A stretch of DNA of 64,000 nucleotides, from positions 83,095,451 to 83,159,450 of the forward strand of contig CM051027.1 of assembly GCA_027627225.1 (NCBI GenBank), read 5' to 3'. Every line of letters starts with the position of its first letter. Positions within the stretch are counted from its first letter, which is position 1. Source of the DNA: Congeria kusceri (Eukaryota; Mollusca; Bivalvia; Myida; Dreissenidae). Below the pieces are notes generated by a model. The model searched no databases, was not told the DNA's origin, and saw nothing but the letters and a program-made list of their open reading frames with translations. Shown piece after piece: positions 35,501 through 45,405 of this stretch. Position numbers and translations under genes: made by a program.

Positions 35501-38328
35501 AAACTATTTTAATAGCACAATTTGATGTAATTCTTTATATAAATGCTCTTTACTTTAAGGTTTACATAGGTTAAATGGGTTATTTTTATCGGTGAATTAT
35601 GTCGATTCTCGCTCGTTCCTCGTTTATGACGCCGGCCATATTTATTTAGCTCATGATAGTCATGTGATTCGGACATGTATAATTCAGCAACCGCTTAACC
35701 TACAATGATGTTTATTACGTCATTGGAAAGGGCAAATCTTAAGCTTTCCATTGGTTAAAAAATAATTTATGCAATTCATCTGGTTCAGGGGGATGCGCGC
35801 TGAAAAATGGCTATTTTCATCAGCTTTTTGTGGAAAAACTAAAGCCGAGCAAAAGAAGGTAAAAGTAGCTGACAAAAGTGTAATCCTTCGCCAATTCGTT
35901 GGTACAGTTTCCTGTAAAATAAGTGTTAGCACTTTTTAGCTCTTTGTGACGAAACGAAGGAACCCTATAAGCAGCAATCGGCCACTTCCGACAGTCTCCT
36001 GAATTACAACCAAAGTTAAGCCGAGTGCAACTTAGTGGTTTTCTGATAACGTCGTAAGAGTAACGTCCTCAGATTTTGCGACATGAGGTTTACAGCTTCA
36101 CGAATTTTATTGAACGTTTAACAGGTAGTTTTGACCAAAAAAAACTATTTTTTTACATTATCCCACGCGTTGTACATGCATGTTGGCGGTTAATATATTG
36201 ATTTGATGTAAGATTTATGATGGTAAAGCTCTTGGAAGATAGTGAAACTGAAAGTGAAACTGGACGACGATTAGACAAATTTTGTCAAAAACAACTACGA
36301 CAAATATTCTGCCTCGATTTATAAGCAAAGCATTGATCCTCAATCATCACCGTGTACACACCTGAAATGCAAAGCCTGTCATGTTAATTTTAATTTATAA
36401 CTGATCACTGTACTCTATATCTGTTCTTGAATGAGCAGCAAATAAGGAAGCTGGGTGGGGGAGGGGTGAGCACTCCCTCCCTCGTCATTGCATTCAAGCT
36501 GTCACTGCAGGTTTAATTGAATGACTTCATGCTGTATACTTACCATGTATAATTTTGTCTTTAAATAATATGCTTTTTTTTTAATCTCAAAAAATCCTTA
36601 CATTGAAAAAAATCCTTACATTGAAAACAATCTTCAATATATATAGATAATAAAAAGAGCGTGATAGTCGCATGGCATGATTTCAACAATAAAGCATGTG
36701 AGACACACATGCAGTAAGTGTGACTTGACTGGTATGTGCATTAGGCATGTGCTAATGGTGCAGATTGTATATGTTTATAACCTGTGAATGCACTTAAATG
36801 CTGTCAGATTTGCTATAGTCACCTAACCCAGGTCATAGTTCTTGTAACAACATTTACTGTATTCTGCATGCTTGATATTTTAATAAACCGCAATTATAGA
36901 AATACTTCATAAAATGCTGTTAATAACATTCATACATTGATGCTTTGGTTTACTTTAAATAATATTTCTAAAGGTGTTGTCATTTCAAAGGTATACCCCT
37001 GTCAGTTTACCCGTCCCTTGTTCCGGTTTCAAGTTATGCTGTTAAGCTGCTACAGTTTTGCATATACATGTTTGTCCAAAGTATTGCATGATTTGCTTTT
37101 GCATATATTAATATCAGGATTGCTCCAGTTTTTGAAAATATTGTGCTTTGCTTTTTAGTCTTCTGTTCATAGAGGACAAACGAGACAGTGGAGACAGTGG
37201 CTTTTGAAGACAGAAAAATTAACAGTCTTTCTCATGTTAGGTTGTTTCCAAGATGCTCAGCCAAGAAGTCATCACAAGACTATGTTCTTTTCAAGTATTT
37301 TCTGATCAATACTTAAAAATTGTTCAGCATTTGAACCATGTCAATTGTTGTATTCAATGTATGGTTTGAGCTTTTTTGAATTAGTGAACAATTAGTATTC
37401 CAAAAAGTTCCTAAAGCAAAAGCTGCATTGAAAGACCACCTTTCATCAAGACCGAAGTTCAATACATGTATTTACATTTGTGTGGCCATTTTTTAATAAC
37501 TTTGAAGAGTACATGATCTTTTTGGCAGAATTAAAAGGTAAAATGTATTACTTTGTGTTTTGGTCTTAGAGAAAGGGTGGTCTTAAAACTGGAGATGATG
37601 TCAGATGTATGCCTTTAGAGTTAATGAATTCACTGTTCCAAATACTGAAATAAATTAGTCTGTTATATGTACTAAGCATGTTAAAGATATATAATATATA
37701 TATATAACTGAGCTTTATAAAAGTATATAACATCTTTAACTTGCAGTTTGTAAATGCCAAATGTTTTTGACGCAGTACTAGAGACATTATCTTACCCAGA
37801 TTTAGTCCAGCATTTGGCTTTAATACTCATTCCATTTTAAATGATGTGGTGTCTTTTATAAGTCACCATGTATGAAAGACAGTGAAAATATGTGAAGCAT
37901 TTACTTAACAAAGCATACAGTGACATGAAAAGATTACTTTGAACCTGTTTAACGGCCAGAAATTATTGCCAGGTGTATTATTGACAGAATTAACATATAT
38001 GACAGAACGAAATGTGGGGGGTTACCTTCTTCAGATACGAATAACTGTGTTATTTTTCAAGATACAGTAATTTGGTTTGCAGTTTTGTTTTCCTGAAAAA
38101 ATAACCTTTAAAAGTGGTATATAATTTTATGTTTTTTCTAAATTAAAAAAAAAATCCTCTGTTATCGCTACTTGTTGAGCTATTTTCTGACCAACTCAAA
38201 TATAAAAGACCATTTTAAGAAAGAACGCATTTCCAGAAAACATATATGCAAAACTAATACCATTATTAAAACAAAATACCTGAGATTACTAGCGCTTCAT
38301 TAGGACCAACCGTGTTGATATTCCCCAT
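11469..38328 (-). CDS. FLOT2: Flotillin-2 (reggie-1), complete gene of nine coding exons
   Basis: Flotillin-2 is a membrane scaffold that forms hetero-oligomers with flotillin-1 on the cytoplasmic face of the plasma membrane and endosomes, in cholesterol-rich microdomains. Coding exons on the minus strand are 38280-38328, 18704-18785, 17940-18154, 17397-17629, 15891-16010, 15117-15331, 12390-12573, 11857-12000 and 11469-11504. Every junction is GT-AG with matching phase. The sum is 1278 nt, giving 425 aa, close to the usual 428. The protein starts MGN with Gly2 for N-myristoylation and carries GGCCG with Cys19/Cys20 for palmitoylation. An SPFH/PHB domain follows, to about residue 190, then a Glu/Ala/Lys/Arg-rich coiled-coil flotillin domain with repeated AEAE-type segments, ending in IPGAQAS. 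Position 4 is Ile, where vertebrates have the palmitoylated Cys. Assignment to flotillin-2 over flotillin-1 rests on residue-level resemblance across all exons. Confidence 0.95.
11857..12000 (-). CDS. FLOT2: Flotillin-2 exon 8
   Basis: Forty-eight codons, from ATGTAG|ATTGCT to TCCAAG|GTATAC. It encodes [20 protein letters not shown], then [19 protein letters not shown], the conserved C-terminal segment. Confidence 0.94.
12390..12573 (-). CDS. FLOT2: Flotillin-2 exon 7, coiled coil
   Basis: TCTAG|AACCCAG to CCCAAG|GTAAGA. It encodes [20 protein letters not shown] and [20 protein letters not shown], the AE-rich repeats diagnostic for flotillins, and ends at LETLPK. Confidence 0.95.
12880..13700. 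repeat. Tandem array, about 135-bp unit, six copies
   Basis: GACCTTGACCCCACCCACC recurs near 12971, 13104, 13233, 13374, 13512 and 13648. Each unit also contains AAGTTTCATTAAAATATCTC and a TTATTGAGCGGAAACCGTTT-like phrase. The units are diverged. Confidence 0.85.
13700..14900. repeat. Tandem array, about 164-bp unit, seven copies
   Basis: GTGTGGCCAGTTTTGACCCC recurs at 13801, 13964, 14127, 14303, 14467, 14631 and 14792. Units share AACAATCTTTGTAGAGGACC and AAATATGAAACCTCTGGGCC. It abuts the 135-bp array but is a different sequence. Confidence 0.85.
15117..15331 (-). CDS. FLOT2: Flotillin-2 exon 6, coiled coil
   Basis: TGCACAG|AAAGCT to CAGAG|GTAGGT, 215 nt ending in phase 2. It encodes [20 protein letters not shown] and [20 protein letters not shown], a charged heptad-rich helix used for oligomerisation in this family. 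A tandem-repeat element begins within about 30 bases of the donor. Confidence 0.95.
15891..16010 (-). CDS. FLOT2: Flotillin-2 exon 5
   Basis: Forty codons, phase 0 to 0, from TATAG|GAAGCA to ACAAGG|GTGGGT. The sequence [20 protein letters not shown] begins the long helical flotillin domain. Confidence 0.93.
16011..17396 (-). other. Flotillin-2 intron 4
   Basis: AT-rich intron with no element or gene I could recognise. Confidence 0.6.
17397..17629 (-). CDS. FLOT2: Flotillin-2 exon 4, end of SPFH domain
   Basis: CCCCAG|GT opens the exon, and ATCAGG|GTATGA closes it in phase 0. It encodes [20 protein letters not shown] and [20 protein letters not shown], then [18 protein letters not shown]. 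These are among the most conserved stretches of the family. Confidence 0.96.
17940..18154 (-). CDS. FLOT2: Flotillin-2 exon 3, SPFH domain
   Basis: The exon spans CAACAG|C to ATTCTTG|GTATAA, 215 nt. Residues include [30 protein letters not shown] and [20 protein letters not shown], which are core prohibitin-homology segments of flotillins. A hairpin MITE stands 21 bases upstream of this acceptor. Confidence 0.95.
18176..18263. mobile_element. Minimal palindromic MITE, family P, copy 3
   Basis: Only 88 bp. The arm TGAGGCGTGTCATGGGAAAA is followed almost directly by its inverted partner, TTTTCCCACGACACACACTCA. CTTAATGCATGTGCC and its mirror lie inside, but the inner GCCTGTGC palindromes are deleted. 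It lies in flotillin-2 intron 2, next to the exon 3 acceptor. Confidence 0.75.
18704..18785 (-). CDS. FLOT2: Flotillin-2 exon 2
   Basis: It runs from TTGCAG|GT to CAGCG|GTAAGT, phase 1 in and phase 2 out. It encodes [20 protein letters not shown], then WLVTDSQR. The double Cys is the known palmitoylation site, and the Trp-rich hydrophobic segment is the membrane-associated hairpin region typical of flotillin-2. Confidence 0.93.
19800..20583. mobile_element. CAGGG-ended TIR element (hAT-like), copy 1
   Basis: CAGGGGTTTACTTA at the left pairs with TAGGTAAACCCCTG at the right. TAAAC follows the right end, and TAAAC plus one extra C precedes the left, a near-perfect 5-bp duplication. GCCCGCCGGGCAAG and a related GGGCAAGTAG lie inside. 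Non-coding. Confidence 0.6.
22449..23907. mobile_element. CAGGG-ended TIR element carrying a minisatellite, copy 2
   Basis: CAGGGTTTCCCGCAGGCCTTTA and the inverted GCGGGAAACCCTG bound 1459 bp, flanked by ACTAT on both sides (22444-22448 and 23908-23912). The CAGGG ends suggest the hAT superfamily; a 5-bp duplication is unlike classical 8-bp hATs but has been reported for the hAT5 group. The right half holds a GC-rich 33-bp minisatellite. Confidence 0.75.
23240..23790. repeat. GC-rich minisatellite, 33-bp unit
   Basis: Units of the type GGGGTCGAGCATTGCGGCCG start at 23322, 23355 and 23388 and continue with variants to about 23.78 kb. Some units hold an insert, GTCGCCGCCGGGATTTAGAG. Because 33 is a multiple of three, both strands stay open for long stretches, giving Gly/Arg-rich reading frames that I do not consider genes. 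Confidence 0.8.
25252..26183 (-). pseudogene. Ty3/gypsy retrotransposon integrase relic, C-terminal part
   Basis: On the minus strand, pieces in different frames match a metazoan gypsy integrase as I know it. They are a core segment ([18 protein letters not shown]), the following [14 protein letters not shown], and a distal Arg-rich tail near 25.3 kb (PRRSIRVRR). Several frameshifts and a stop after the core show that it is dead. It lies antisense to nothing and in the same orientation as flotillin-2, inside intron 1. No LTRs were recognised. Confidence 0.8.
26184..27458. mobile_element. TIR element inserted in the gypsy integrase, 6-bp duplication
   Basis: CAGTCTTGACGTTAAGCAGTGGACC at the left is mirrored at the right by GTCCACTGC, TTTAAAAA and AAGACTG. 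ATTCTG occurs on both sides (26178-26183 and 27459-27464). The split integrase frame on either side proves the insertion point. Length is 1275 bp and no transposase is visible. CAG/CTG ends suggest a hAT relative. Confidence 0.8.
27459..27690 (-). pseudogene. Ty3/gypsy integrase relic, upstream part
   Basis: The minus strand reads [13 protein letters not shown] directly before the boundary with the inserted TIR element. The same integrase resumes on the other side at about 26183. Upstream, GYPFHCV and TYIVVVD-like fragments appear in other frames with stops. It is the other half of the relic at 25252-26183. Confidence 0.7.
28200..28430. repeat. (TTA)n-rich low-complexity tract
   Basis: Imperfect runs of TTATTATTA and TTTAATAA. 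A simple repeat, no function seen. Confidence 0.8.
28692..29922. mobile_element. CAGGG-ended TIR element, copy 3
   Basis: CAGGGGTTTCGCTG at the left and CAGCAGAACCCCTG at the right are inverted, flanked by CATGT on both sides (28687-28691, 29923-29927). TCGCCACTGTCGCC near the left corresponds to TGGCGACAA near the right. A SINE is inserted in its middle. Non-coding. Confidence 0.75.
29292..29590 (+). mobile_element. tRNA-derived SINE, copy with head
   Basis: The head has an A-box-like GTCTAGTGGTAGGATGC and a B-box-like AGTTTGAATCC. The body contains GTGTATAAATGGGTACCTGT, and the tail ends in CCTATCCTTTATC. Nearly the same sequence recurs at 39559-39803 without the head. The conserved body motif recalls metazoan SINE superfamily cores; the family name is not certain. 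Confidence 0.75.
30127..31773. mobile_element. TIR element, ends TAAGGCCACAACAAATTGATC
   Basis: The left AGGCCACAACAAATTGATCA is mirrored by TGATCAATTTGTTGTGGCCT at the right, an almost perfect 20-bp inverted repeat. T/A-rich stretches with TTTTATTTTGCGC and TTTCGCTCGCTCGC lie just inside the ends. Non-coding, about 1.65 kb. Confidence 0.75.
33531..33849. mobile_element. ATGCACCTATC MITE, copy 1
   Basis: ATGCACCTATCAATGTTTTC at the left and GAAAATATTGATAGGTGCAT at the right. C- and G-runs sit next to the ends (CCCCCAGTGGGGGGG and CCCCCTCGGGG). Internal landmarks are GGACTTTAGACTG and a GGAATTAGACC phrase. About 319 bp. Confidence 0.85.
34409..35232. mobile_element. CAGGG-ended TIR element, copy 4
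   Basis: CAGGGGTCTTG at the left and AGAGACCCCTG at the right, flanked by perfect AATAT duplications (34404-34408 and 35233-35237). It contains AAGTATATATTTTTCCCCC, a phrase shared with the small element at 49.5 kb. Length 824 bp, non-coding. Confidence 0.8.
38280..38328 (-). CDS. FLOT2: Flotillin-2 exon 1 (start codon)
   Basis: ATG at 38328-38326 reads [16 protein letters not shown] and stops at TCAG|GTATTT in phase 1. Its G joins exon 2 (GT GGT TGC TGT) to give the GGCCG motif exactly where flotillin-2 has it. Gly2 is the myristoylation site of the family. The exon sits 19.5 kb from exon 2. Confidence 0.93.
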
Positions 38329-38560
38329 CCTGATTTAGGAAAATAATTATATTTCGAAATACTTATTATTTCTCAATTCAAAATGGCAGAAACAAATACT
38401 TCGGCACTCTGGGTAAACAGGCGATTCTAAAAATAAATCGCCTCTGGTACATCATGCGACATGTTGGACTACTTTCAATCACATGATCATCAAAAATGGC
38501 CGCGCCCATAAGCAACAGTATTGAAATTCCAATTAATAAATGCACACGAAATGTTGAAAA
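38329..38560 (-). promoter_or_regulatory. Candidate flotillin-2 promoter / 5' UTR
   Basis: The sequence immediately upstream of the flotillin-2 ATG. It contains AAAAATGGCCGCG at about 38492-38504, similar to the YY1 core (AAnATGGC) common near animal promoters, and an E-box-like CACATGATC at about 38480. No TATA box is evident. The start site is unknown and a further non-coding exon is possible. Confidence 0.35.
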
Positions 38561-39558
38561 TTATTGGAATTATCATAAATAAAGTGATCAGAGGTAATAA
38601 TTGACCAAATAACAGTACGGTAAATAATATGAGATGCCATTCGGCTGTGGAATAATGTTACAGTATATTCAGCTCAATGGATTTTGGAAATATGCTGAGT
38701 TATCTTCAGCATCATTTCTGTGGAACACAGAAACATACATTCTAGTGTTTCATAGTTCTGGTGCTTTTGTCATAAATCACTCACCACCTTGATTGGAATG
38801 TAACTAGTCCACAGGTAAAAATGTTTGAAGTTTATGCAGAATGTATAACTTATTTTGCTTTCTTTTTCTTAAAAGTTAAATGTAGGCTACACTACCTAAT
38901 TTTGCTTTTGTCAAATATATACAATATGACTTTTTGGATTTGTTTTATCATATTAACAACACGCTCCTGAAAATATTAATCAAATGTATTATAAGAAAGC
39001 CACTAACTTTAATACTATTATGGGCACCCGATCTTAGATAAGGATTTCAATTGTTGCAGAATCCTGCTTTTTGATGCATGCAAATTGCAATTTTCTCATT
39101 TTTGACACAAGCAAATAATGTGCCTTGCATCATTTTCATCCACTTGTTTTCAATAAGCCAACTTCAAAAGATCAATAAAATCATTTATCCCCACTGACCA
39201 TGTATTTAACTTACAGTAATTATGTCAATCCAGTTTGGGAATTAATTAAAACATTGTACCACAAAACAAAAGAATCACACTACTTCATTTTGTTTATAAG
39301 TATTGCGCATATAAATGCATACAAAAATATAGTTAAATAAACCAGATGCGTACAGATTATTATATTTCTAATTTTGTGTACATGTCACTTTCATGTTTGA
39401 TTTCAGGAGAAAATTGATATTGAATGGTTATAATTAATATAAATTATTAAATGGTAACAATAAATACAACAAATAAGGTGATTCACTTTACCACAATTTC
39501 ATTACACTATATATAGATGCATACTGCTTCCTTCAAAGTTCATCATTGCAGATATTGC

Positions 39559-39803
39559 AGGTCCCTAGTTTGAATCCCGCCCAGACCACTGGAATTTTTC
39601 TGGGCCAAAAAAAAAGGTATCCCACGTTTGCTCCTCACCACCCAGGTGTATAAATGGGTACCTGTGAGGGAATAAGCCAATGTGCCGTGGCTGCATTCTG
39701 CACCGAGTGTTAACGGATGACTTATGACCCAGTGATCGGGGGGTAAATGTGAAAGTCGGCTGAAGATGTATATCAATATCGGACTATAAACCTATCCTTT
39801 ACC
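39559..39803 (+). mobile_element. SINE, second copy, 5'-truncated
   Basis: It starts within the B box (CCTAGTTTGAATCCCGCCC) and follows the copy at 29.3 kb to CCTATCCTTTACC. The missing head is what 5' truncation by reverse transcription would give. Confidence 0.75.
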
Positions 39804-40740
39804 TTCTATATATCACTAAATACAGTATAATTGGTAATCTTGTTAAAAAATGCCTATTTCATGTGTTTCTACTGGCTATATATAACTCAGTACTATCATA
39901 TTAAGGAAATGTCCTGTCTGGATTGTTTACTAGCTTGTAGAAATAATGCTAGGTTTCTGATTTCATTAATTCCAAATGTTGCTGCTGGATGTGTCCATAA
40001 ATTTCAACATTGTCATATTGTCACCGTTCAGGCACATAAAAATATCTGTATTTCTTTCACATCACTTCTCAAGTTTGTAAGTGATTATGTGTTTTGAAAA
40101 TATTATAATTTCCCTATATCGCATTTGTTATAATGACGGTTACATTAAAATTATATCTTAATATATAAAAATATTACATTAATATTATAATATACATTTT
40201 ACATTTTACATGGGAAATATATCAAAGCATTATTCAACACTATATAAATGTATAACCAGTTATAAAATACATCATTGCGGTATAGCACGTTCAGGACTCA
40301 GAAGCTGAAAACAGCTTAAAACTGTCACAGTACATTATGGTAAATTCAACCTATGTTCACTTCATTTCAGTTAACATGTGATCACATATTTATATAAAAC
40401 TGACAGTCTTTCATTATATCTTTGGATAATATTTGGTTGGTCTGCCAGATTATTTACAGTCTAGTTAAGTTTCTAAACTGAAGATCCTCGTTGAGCTCTT
40501 GGGGATACCGGTCACAGCCAGGTTTGGTATTCTTGGGGAGATGACCATATTAATCACAGACTTGCAAAATTCAGTTCACTTGTATATTGTAATTCAGCAT
40601 GCGATGTAAAGGTAAACATTATTAACAGAAGTATAATGCTATTTAGACATTAATTAGTTGTACTAGTTAACAAAAATTATGCCAACTATTTATAGCTTAA
40701 GTAATAATATTAATGCTGCAAAAACACTATAATCAGATTA

Positions 40741-41073
40741 ATGCACCTATCAATATTTTCCCCCAGGGGGGAAGCGGCGGGCATATACAGGACTTAAGAC
40801 TGAAAGCAATTCCCGACAGGCGGGAATTTGACACGCCGAATGATTCCGGGTCCCAGGGTAATATACTTTATTTGGATTTTAGATACTGGTAATATTGGCC
40901 CCAGGCCATTTGATACACCAGTTAAGCAACCTCCTTTGAGTGCATTTAGACAAAAATGCTTGACTCTAGGGTAGGGAATTAGATCCACAAAAATACAATT
41001 GGTCAAATTCCCCTGGGATTACCCGCCGCTCCCCCCCCCCCTCCCCCCTGGGGGAAAATATTTATAGGTGCAT
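40741..41073. mobile_element. ATGCACCTATC MITE, copy 2
   Basis: ATGCACCTATCAATATTTTC at the left and GAAAATATTTATAGGTGCAT at the right, with a long C-run (GCTCCCCCCCCCCCTCCCCCC) inside the right end. Same internal landmarks as copy 1. Confidence 0.85.
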
Positions 41074-44040
41074 GACTTATGGTAACAAGAAACCATGGAC
41101 ATTAGATAAAAGTTCATGAATACAATGAAACAAATGATATAATAATAATAATAATAGAAATAGTATAGAATTGCATACATTTAATTATTGTATACAAATT
41201 AACGAACTGGATATACTGAAGAATATCATAATACTTTATGATAATAACATTAACAACATAAAATTTATAAAATAAATACATTAAATTACACACACAAAAA
41301 TCAATTTTACCTGACAAATAAGGCCTTTTCCTTAGCCAGTAGTAAAACACAATGGCAGTCTGTATTGTGTAGATATTTTCATGATCTTTATTTGATTCTT
41401 CCTCAAAACCTTGTTTTATCAGTATAATTCAACTTTTTCTGTTTCACTATTAAGTCTAGTTTCGCTTTCAGTTTGGATAGTTCGTAAACACTAGCATCAG
41501 TTTCAATACCGGATTATTATTTCTTGAAATTATATTTGCATAGTAAGCCTTTAGGATAATAGGTCAAGACGCCTATAAAATATACATCTACTTTTCTTCT
41601 TTTATCACCGTTTCGACATAAAATGCGGTACTATTTCAACGCGCGTCGTGTATAACCCTATAACACAGGCGGATCACGCATCGGGTGCATCAAGCCAAGA
41701 TGGCTCCATGATAGACACGAGATCTATCTTACGGAGCATTCCGGAGATAGTCGATGTATCACGATTTATACTTCGGTTGCCTTTGTTTTCATCGTCGAGC
41801 AATAAACTTATCTAAAATGCGGGTAACAATCTTTCACAAGTAACCGTTTAGGATTTTGACATATGTAACAAAACTTTCTTATCAAATATTTGACTGGAAT
41901 ATTAGATGTTAACGATTGCGAAACAAAAATAGCGCTGATGAAATCGACTTACGTCGGAATACTGGTGGTTAAAATGAGTTCACTGTCGTTGTTTCATGGA
42001 TTCTGTTAATCATTATAATGCCCGTTTGTGTTGTTTTGCGTTGTTGTTGTTTTCGAAAAGATATAATAACGAGTTAAACGCATGCATATTTCGAGGTCGT
42101 ATATAATAAAATGTATAAAAATACAATGGAAACATAAACTTTTTATGTAATTTACTATTTTCGTCATAAAGAGATGGTCATAAAAATAAGCTGATAACGA
42201 CTTATACATGTTTAATGATGTATTTGAAAATTAGAAGTGACATGGATACACATCAGTTCGGAATCTAAAGGTATTCAACAGCGTAACACGAAGCTTAGAT
42301 ATTCCGTTCGATTCTTAGATCGACGTTCTCTTACTGACGTAAAAAAGCGACATAGGCCTTATCATGATGAAAAAAACAACAGTATTCGTAATGTTATATT
42401 ACCGTATTTTAAACGTCTCAAAGATCACCTAGTTTCCCGATTGTGGTCCGCAAGTAAGACCCTTTCGAATGCTCGGATGCCAAAAAAATGAACATATGCA
42501 CCCTTAAGAGTTTGTTCGGAGAAACTGTTGGCGCTCATAATGATTCCGATATCGGAATTAATCTGCAAATAGGTCTCTTTTTTTTTTAGAGCGGACGTTC
42601 CCGTTTGACTTTCGATATCTGAAACTGCTGTGCGCGTGGTACACTTCCACACGACTGCTTCTTCATATTGTATGTTTCTACATACGTATACTTGCGTTTC
42701 GCAATGAAGGTTATTATTAGGAGTGACATTGTGTTAATATTTGTATAAAAGGGTAACCGATCAGATCTTGTGCCATCAAATGTCCACCCGAAGTTGTTAA
42801 TTCATGATTTGAAAAAGTGTGGGCACTCTACACGCTTGTTAAGGGTAATATAAATGCTACCATTAATATATATTGGTACTATAAAACATACTTTGGCACG
42901 CGGTGGCTCGTCATCTTCCAGCAGGTAGCATATTTTTTAAAAATATACAGTTGTCATGTACCGAGCTCGATCAACTACCAAATAATTTGCTAGGGTTGTT
43001 ATAAATACATGAACAATGAGTTGTACAGTACAAAATCTGGATATGAAAAATATTAAAAGAGTATATTTATGGTTACTCGTCAAGACATTTGGGTGTAAGA
43101 ACTATAAACCAAAAAAGACATGGAACATTTCAATGCCGTCAGAGACGTTTGTTAGTGATGGACTGATTAATCATTTAGTATAATAATCATGACGAATAGA
43201 GCCATGACGTGACGATGGGAAAAATTAATCGATGAAATGTTTACATGTCACTCGTACTACTTTTTGGCCAAAACTTTATTCTGTAGTCGAAAATAGTTGT
43301 TCAAAACTCTTAAATATATTATAATTAAATACATTGTACATCCAATGCAATATACAGTGCAATAAAACATTCTCTGATAGGTTGACATTGTGTCCACTAA
43401 AGGATTTTCATGATTTTATATGCATTGTAGCATGGATTGGTTAACGATTTATTATAGATTATTGTTTTAAGATACAATATACAATTAAATACTTGCATGT
43501 GGTTTTAAAATCGCGAAATGTATATTACTCGTATGTACATGTATTTCCTTGTGAAAACTTGCACATGTTCTTAGTTTAGTTTCAATACATTTTGCCTTTT
43601 AAATTACCTGTACATTTATAACCGACAAATCACTATGTACAATGTCAATGGAGAAGGGGTGGTGGTTGTTTTACACTACATTTCCTTTATTATACATAAT
43701 TTGTATTGTAAACTACCAAATGAATTCTGGTGGTTATAAAACATCATAATGTTGTAATGTTTAATATAGCAAAGCTTTATGTAAAGCTAGTTAACTGCGC
43801 TACGTCAACTTATTCAACGTTACGTCAGCTGAAATATACTTGTAGCAAGGTACTGTACATTCATGTCGCTTTTGCTCCGAAGTAACTGAAATCATGCTTT
43901 TCCACTATTGCTTTCTTCGAAGGTCTATTATAAAACCAATGCATTCATTATTCGATATTAGAATGCTAATTACCGGAAATCCATTCCAAATAAGATTCCA
44001 AATGATCTGACAGTCAGCTTTTTTTGTTTCTACACCCACA
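41074..44040. other. Intergenic region between flotillin-2 and paxillin
   Basis: No gene recognised. A 85-codon plus-strand frame (42237-42491) resembles nothing I know and has no splice context. Confidence 0.4.
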
Positions 44041-44049
44041 CTAATCAAA

Positions 44050-44990
44050 AAGTGGGGCCTATATAGGAGTCTCGCGCGTTGGTCCGTCCGTTCGATCGTC
44101 CACATTTCGTTTCCTGCTCCATAACTTCTATATGCTTGTAAGGATTTAAATATTCCTTCCGATTATTATTACCTATGACCAGATGTTGTTCGCGTACATG
44201 ACCAATGCTAGTTTGTCAAAGGTCTAGGCCACATTTCAAGGTCAAAGGAAAAATATTTGTGAACAGAAAAGATCACCATTGTGAGATGCTATGCTGCGCT
44301 TAAGAACCAGGCATGTAGCTTAAAGGTCAAGGTCACACTTAGAGGTCAAAGGTCGAAGGTCGAATATAAAAATGTACACCCATATTTCGTTTCCGCACCA
44401 TAACTTCAACGTGCATTGACAGATTTTATTACTTCTGACTGTTTTTCCTGTGACTAGATGATGTGCATGATACATTCTTATCGGTCAAAGGTCAAGATCA
44501 CAATGCAAGGTCAAATATTTGTCTGGAGCATAATATTATCTGGCGTGAAGGTATTTTGAAATAATTTGGCAGAAATTATCAGCATCATGAGATAGTATGC
44601 TGCGCGCAAGAACCGGGTTTTAGTTTAAAGGTCCAGGTGACATTAAAAGGTGAAAAGTCATATTTAAGAAATAATATTTGTGTCCGGACCGTGTTTCTTT
44701 ATGCAAAGAGAGGTTCGACTATAACGTGAAACAAAGTGCTTACCATCACCAAATAGTTTTTCCTTGGCAAGAACAAGGTATGTGCGTCCATTATCCAACT
44801 CAAAGGTCAAATATAATAATTATTTATTATTTAGGAAGCATAATTTTACTTTTAGTTACTCTTATGCAGTTCGTTTCATCAATCAAAACATTGTTCTATG
44901 TCAAAGGACCACAACTACTAACCTCCTCATCTGTGTCAAAAAGGAGTGGGGGGGGGGTATATATCACACTTAGTGATAGCTCTTGTTTCA
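44050..44990 (+). repeat. Dispersed repeat ending in AGCTCTTGTT
   Basis: Diverged repeated phrases (TTTCGTTTCCTGCTCCATAAC / TTTCGTTTCCGCACCATAAC, AAGGTCAAAGG, AGATGCTATGCTGCGC / AGATAGTATGCTGCGC) show two to three loose units. The end, GTGATAGCTCTTGTTT at about 44968-44983, matches the end of the array near 57290. Probably a common bivalve repeat; non-coding. Confidence 0.6.
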
Positions 44991-45324
44991 TAAGATCATA
45001 TTAACTTCAACAAATTAATGTTCCATTGCGCCAAAAAAATCATTTACAAATGTTTATCTGGGCTATCTAGCGTCACTTTTGACCAACCGAATTGTGAAAT
45101 GGTGTTTTATTTTTATGTACATGTTACTGTGACTTCTTTAATTAAACGAAATGGTAAAACGGACTATGTAGACAAAAGGTCATCAAGGAGGTTATTTCTT
45201 TAAAAAATATATGAAATTAAGATAATAAGACTAACATATAATAACGGTTAAAATTATTTTGACGTCAGAATTGTTGGTATTTTGTAAAACCGCAAATTAC
45301 ACATATTTTCCTACAAAGCAGAAT

Positions 45325-45405
45325 AGCGCAGGTGGTTAAAGCGTGTACAGACTGTCATATTTCTTTGTATTGCTCCTAAGTCGTGAGCTCGATACCCGCT
45401 TGGGG
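45325..45405 (+). repeat. Possible tRNA-derived SINE head
   Basis: TAGCGCAGGTGGTTAAAGCG resembles an A box and TCGTGAGCTCGATACCC a B box. The cloverleaf is not convincing. Confidence 0.3.

Larger units (their letters stand above)
18786..38279 (-). other. Flotillin-2 intron 1, 19.5 kb, transposon-rich
   Basis: It is bounded by the exon 1 donor (GTATTT, 38279) and the exon 2 acceptor (TTGCAG, 18786). It contains at least eight mobile elements, listed separately, and no other convincing gene. Stretches without recognised elements include 20.6-22.4, 24.0-25.2, 32.4-33.5 and 35.3-38.2 kb. Confidence 0.85.

Noticed and set aside
44678..45004. 108-codon plus-strand frame
   Set aside because: It lies within a diverged dispersed repeat and has no recognisable domain.
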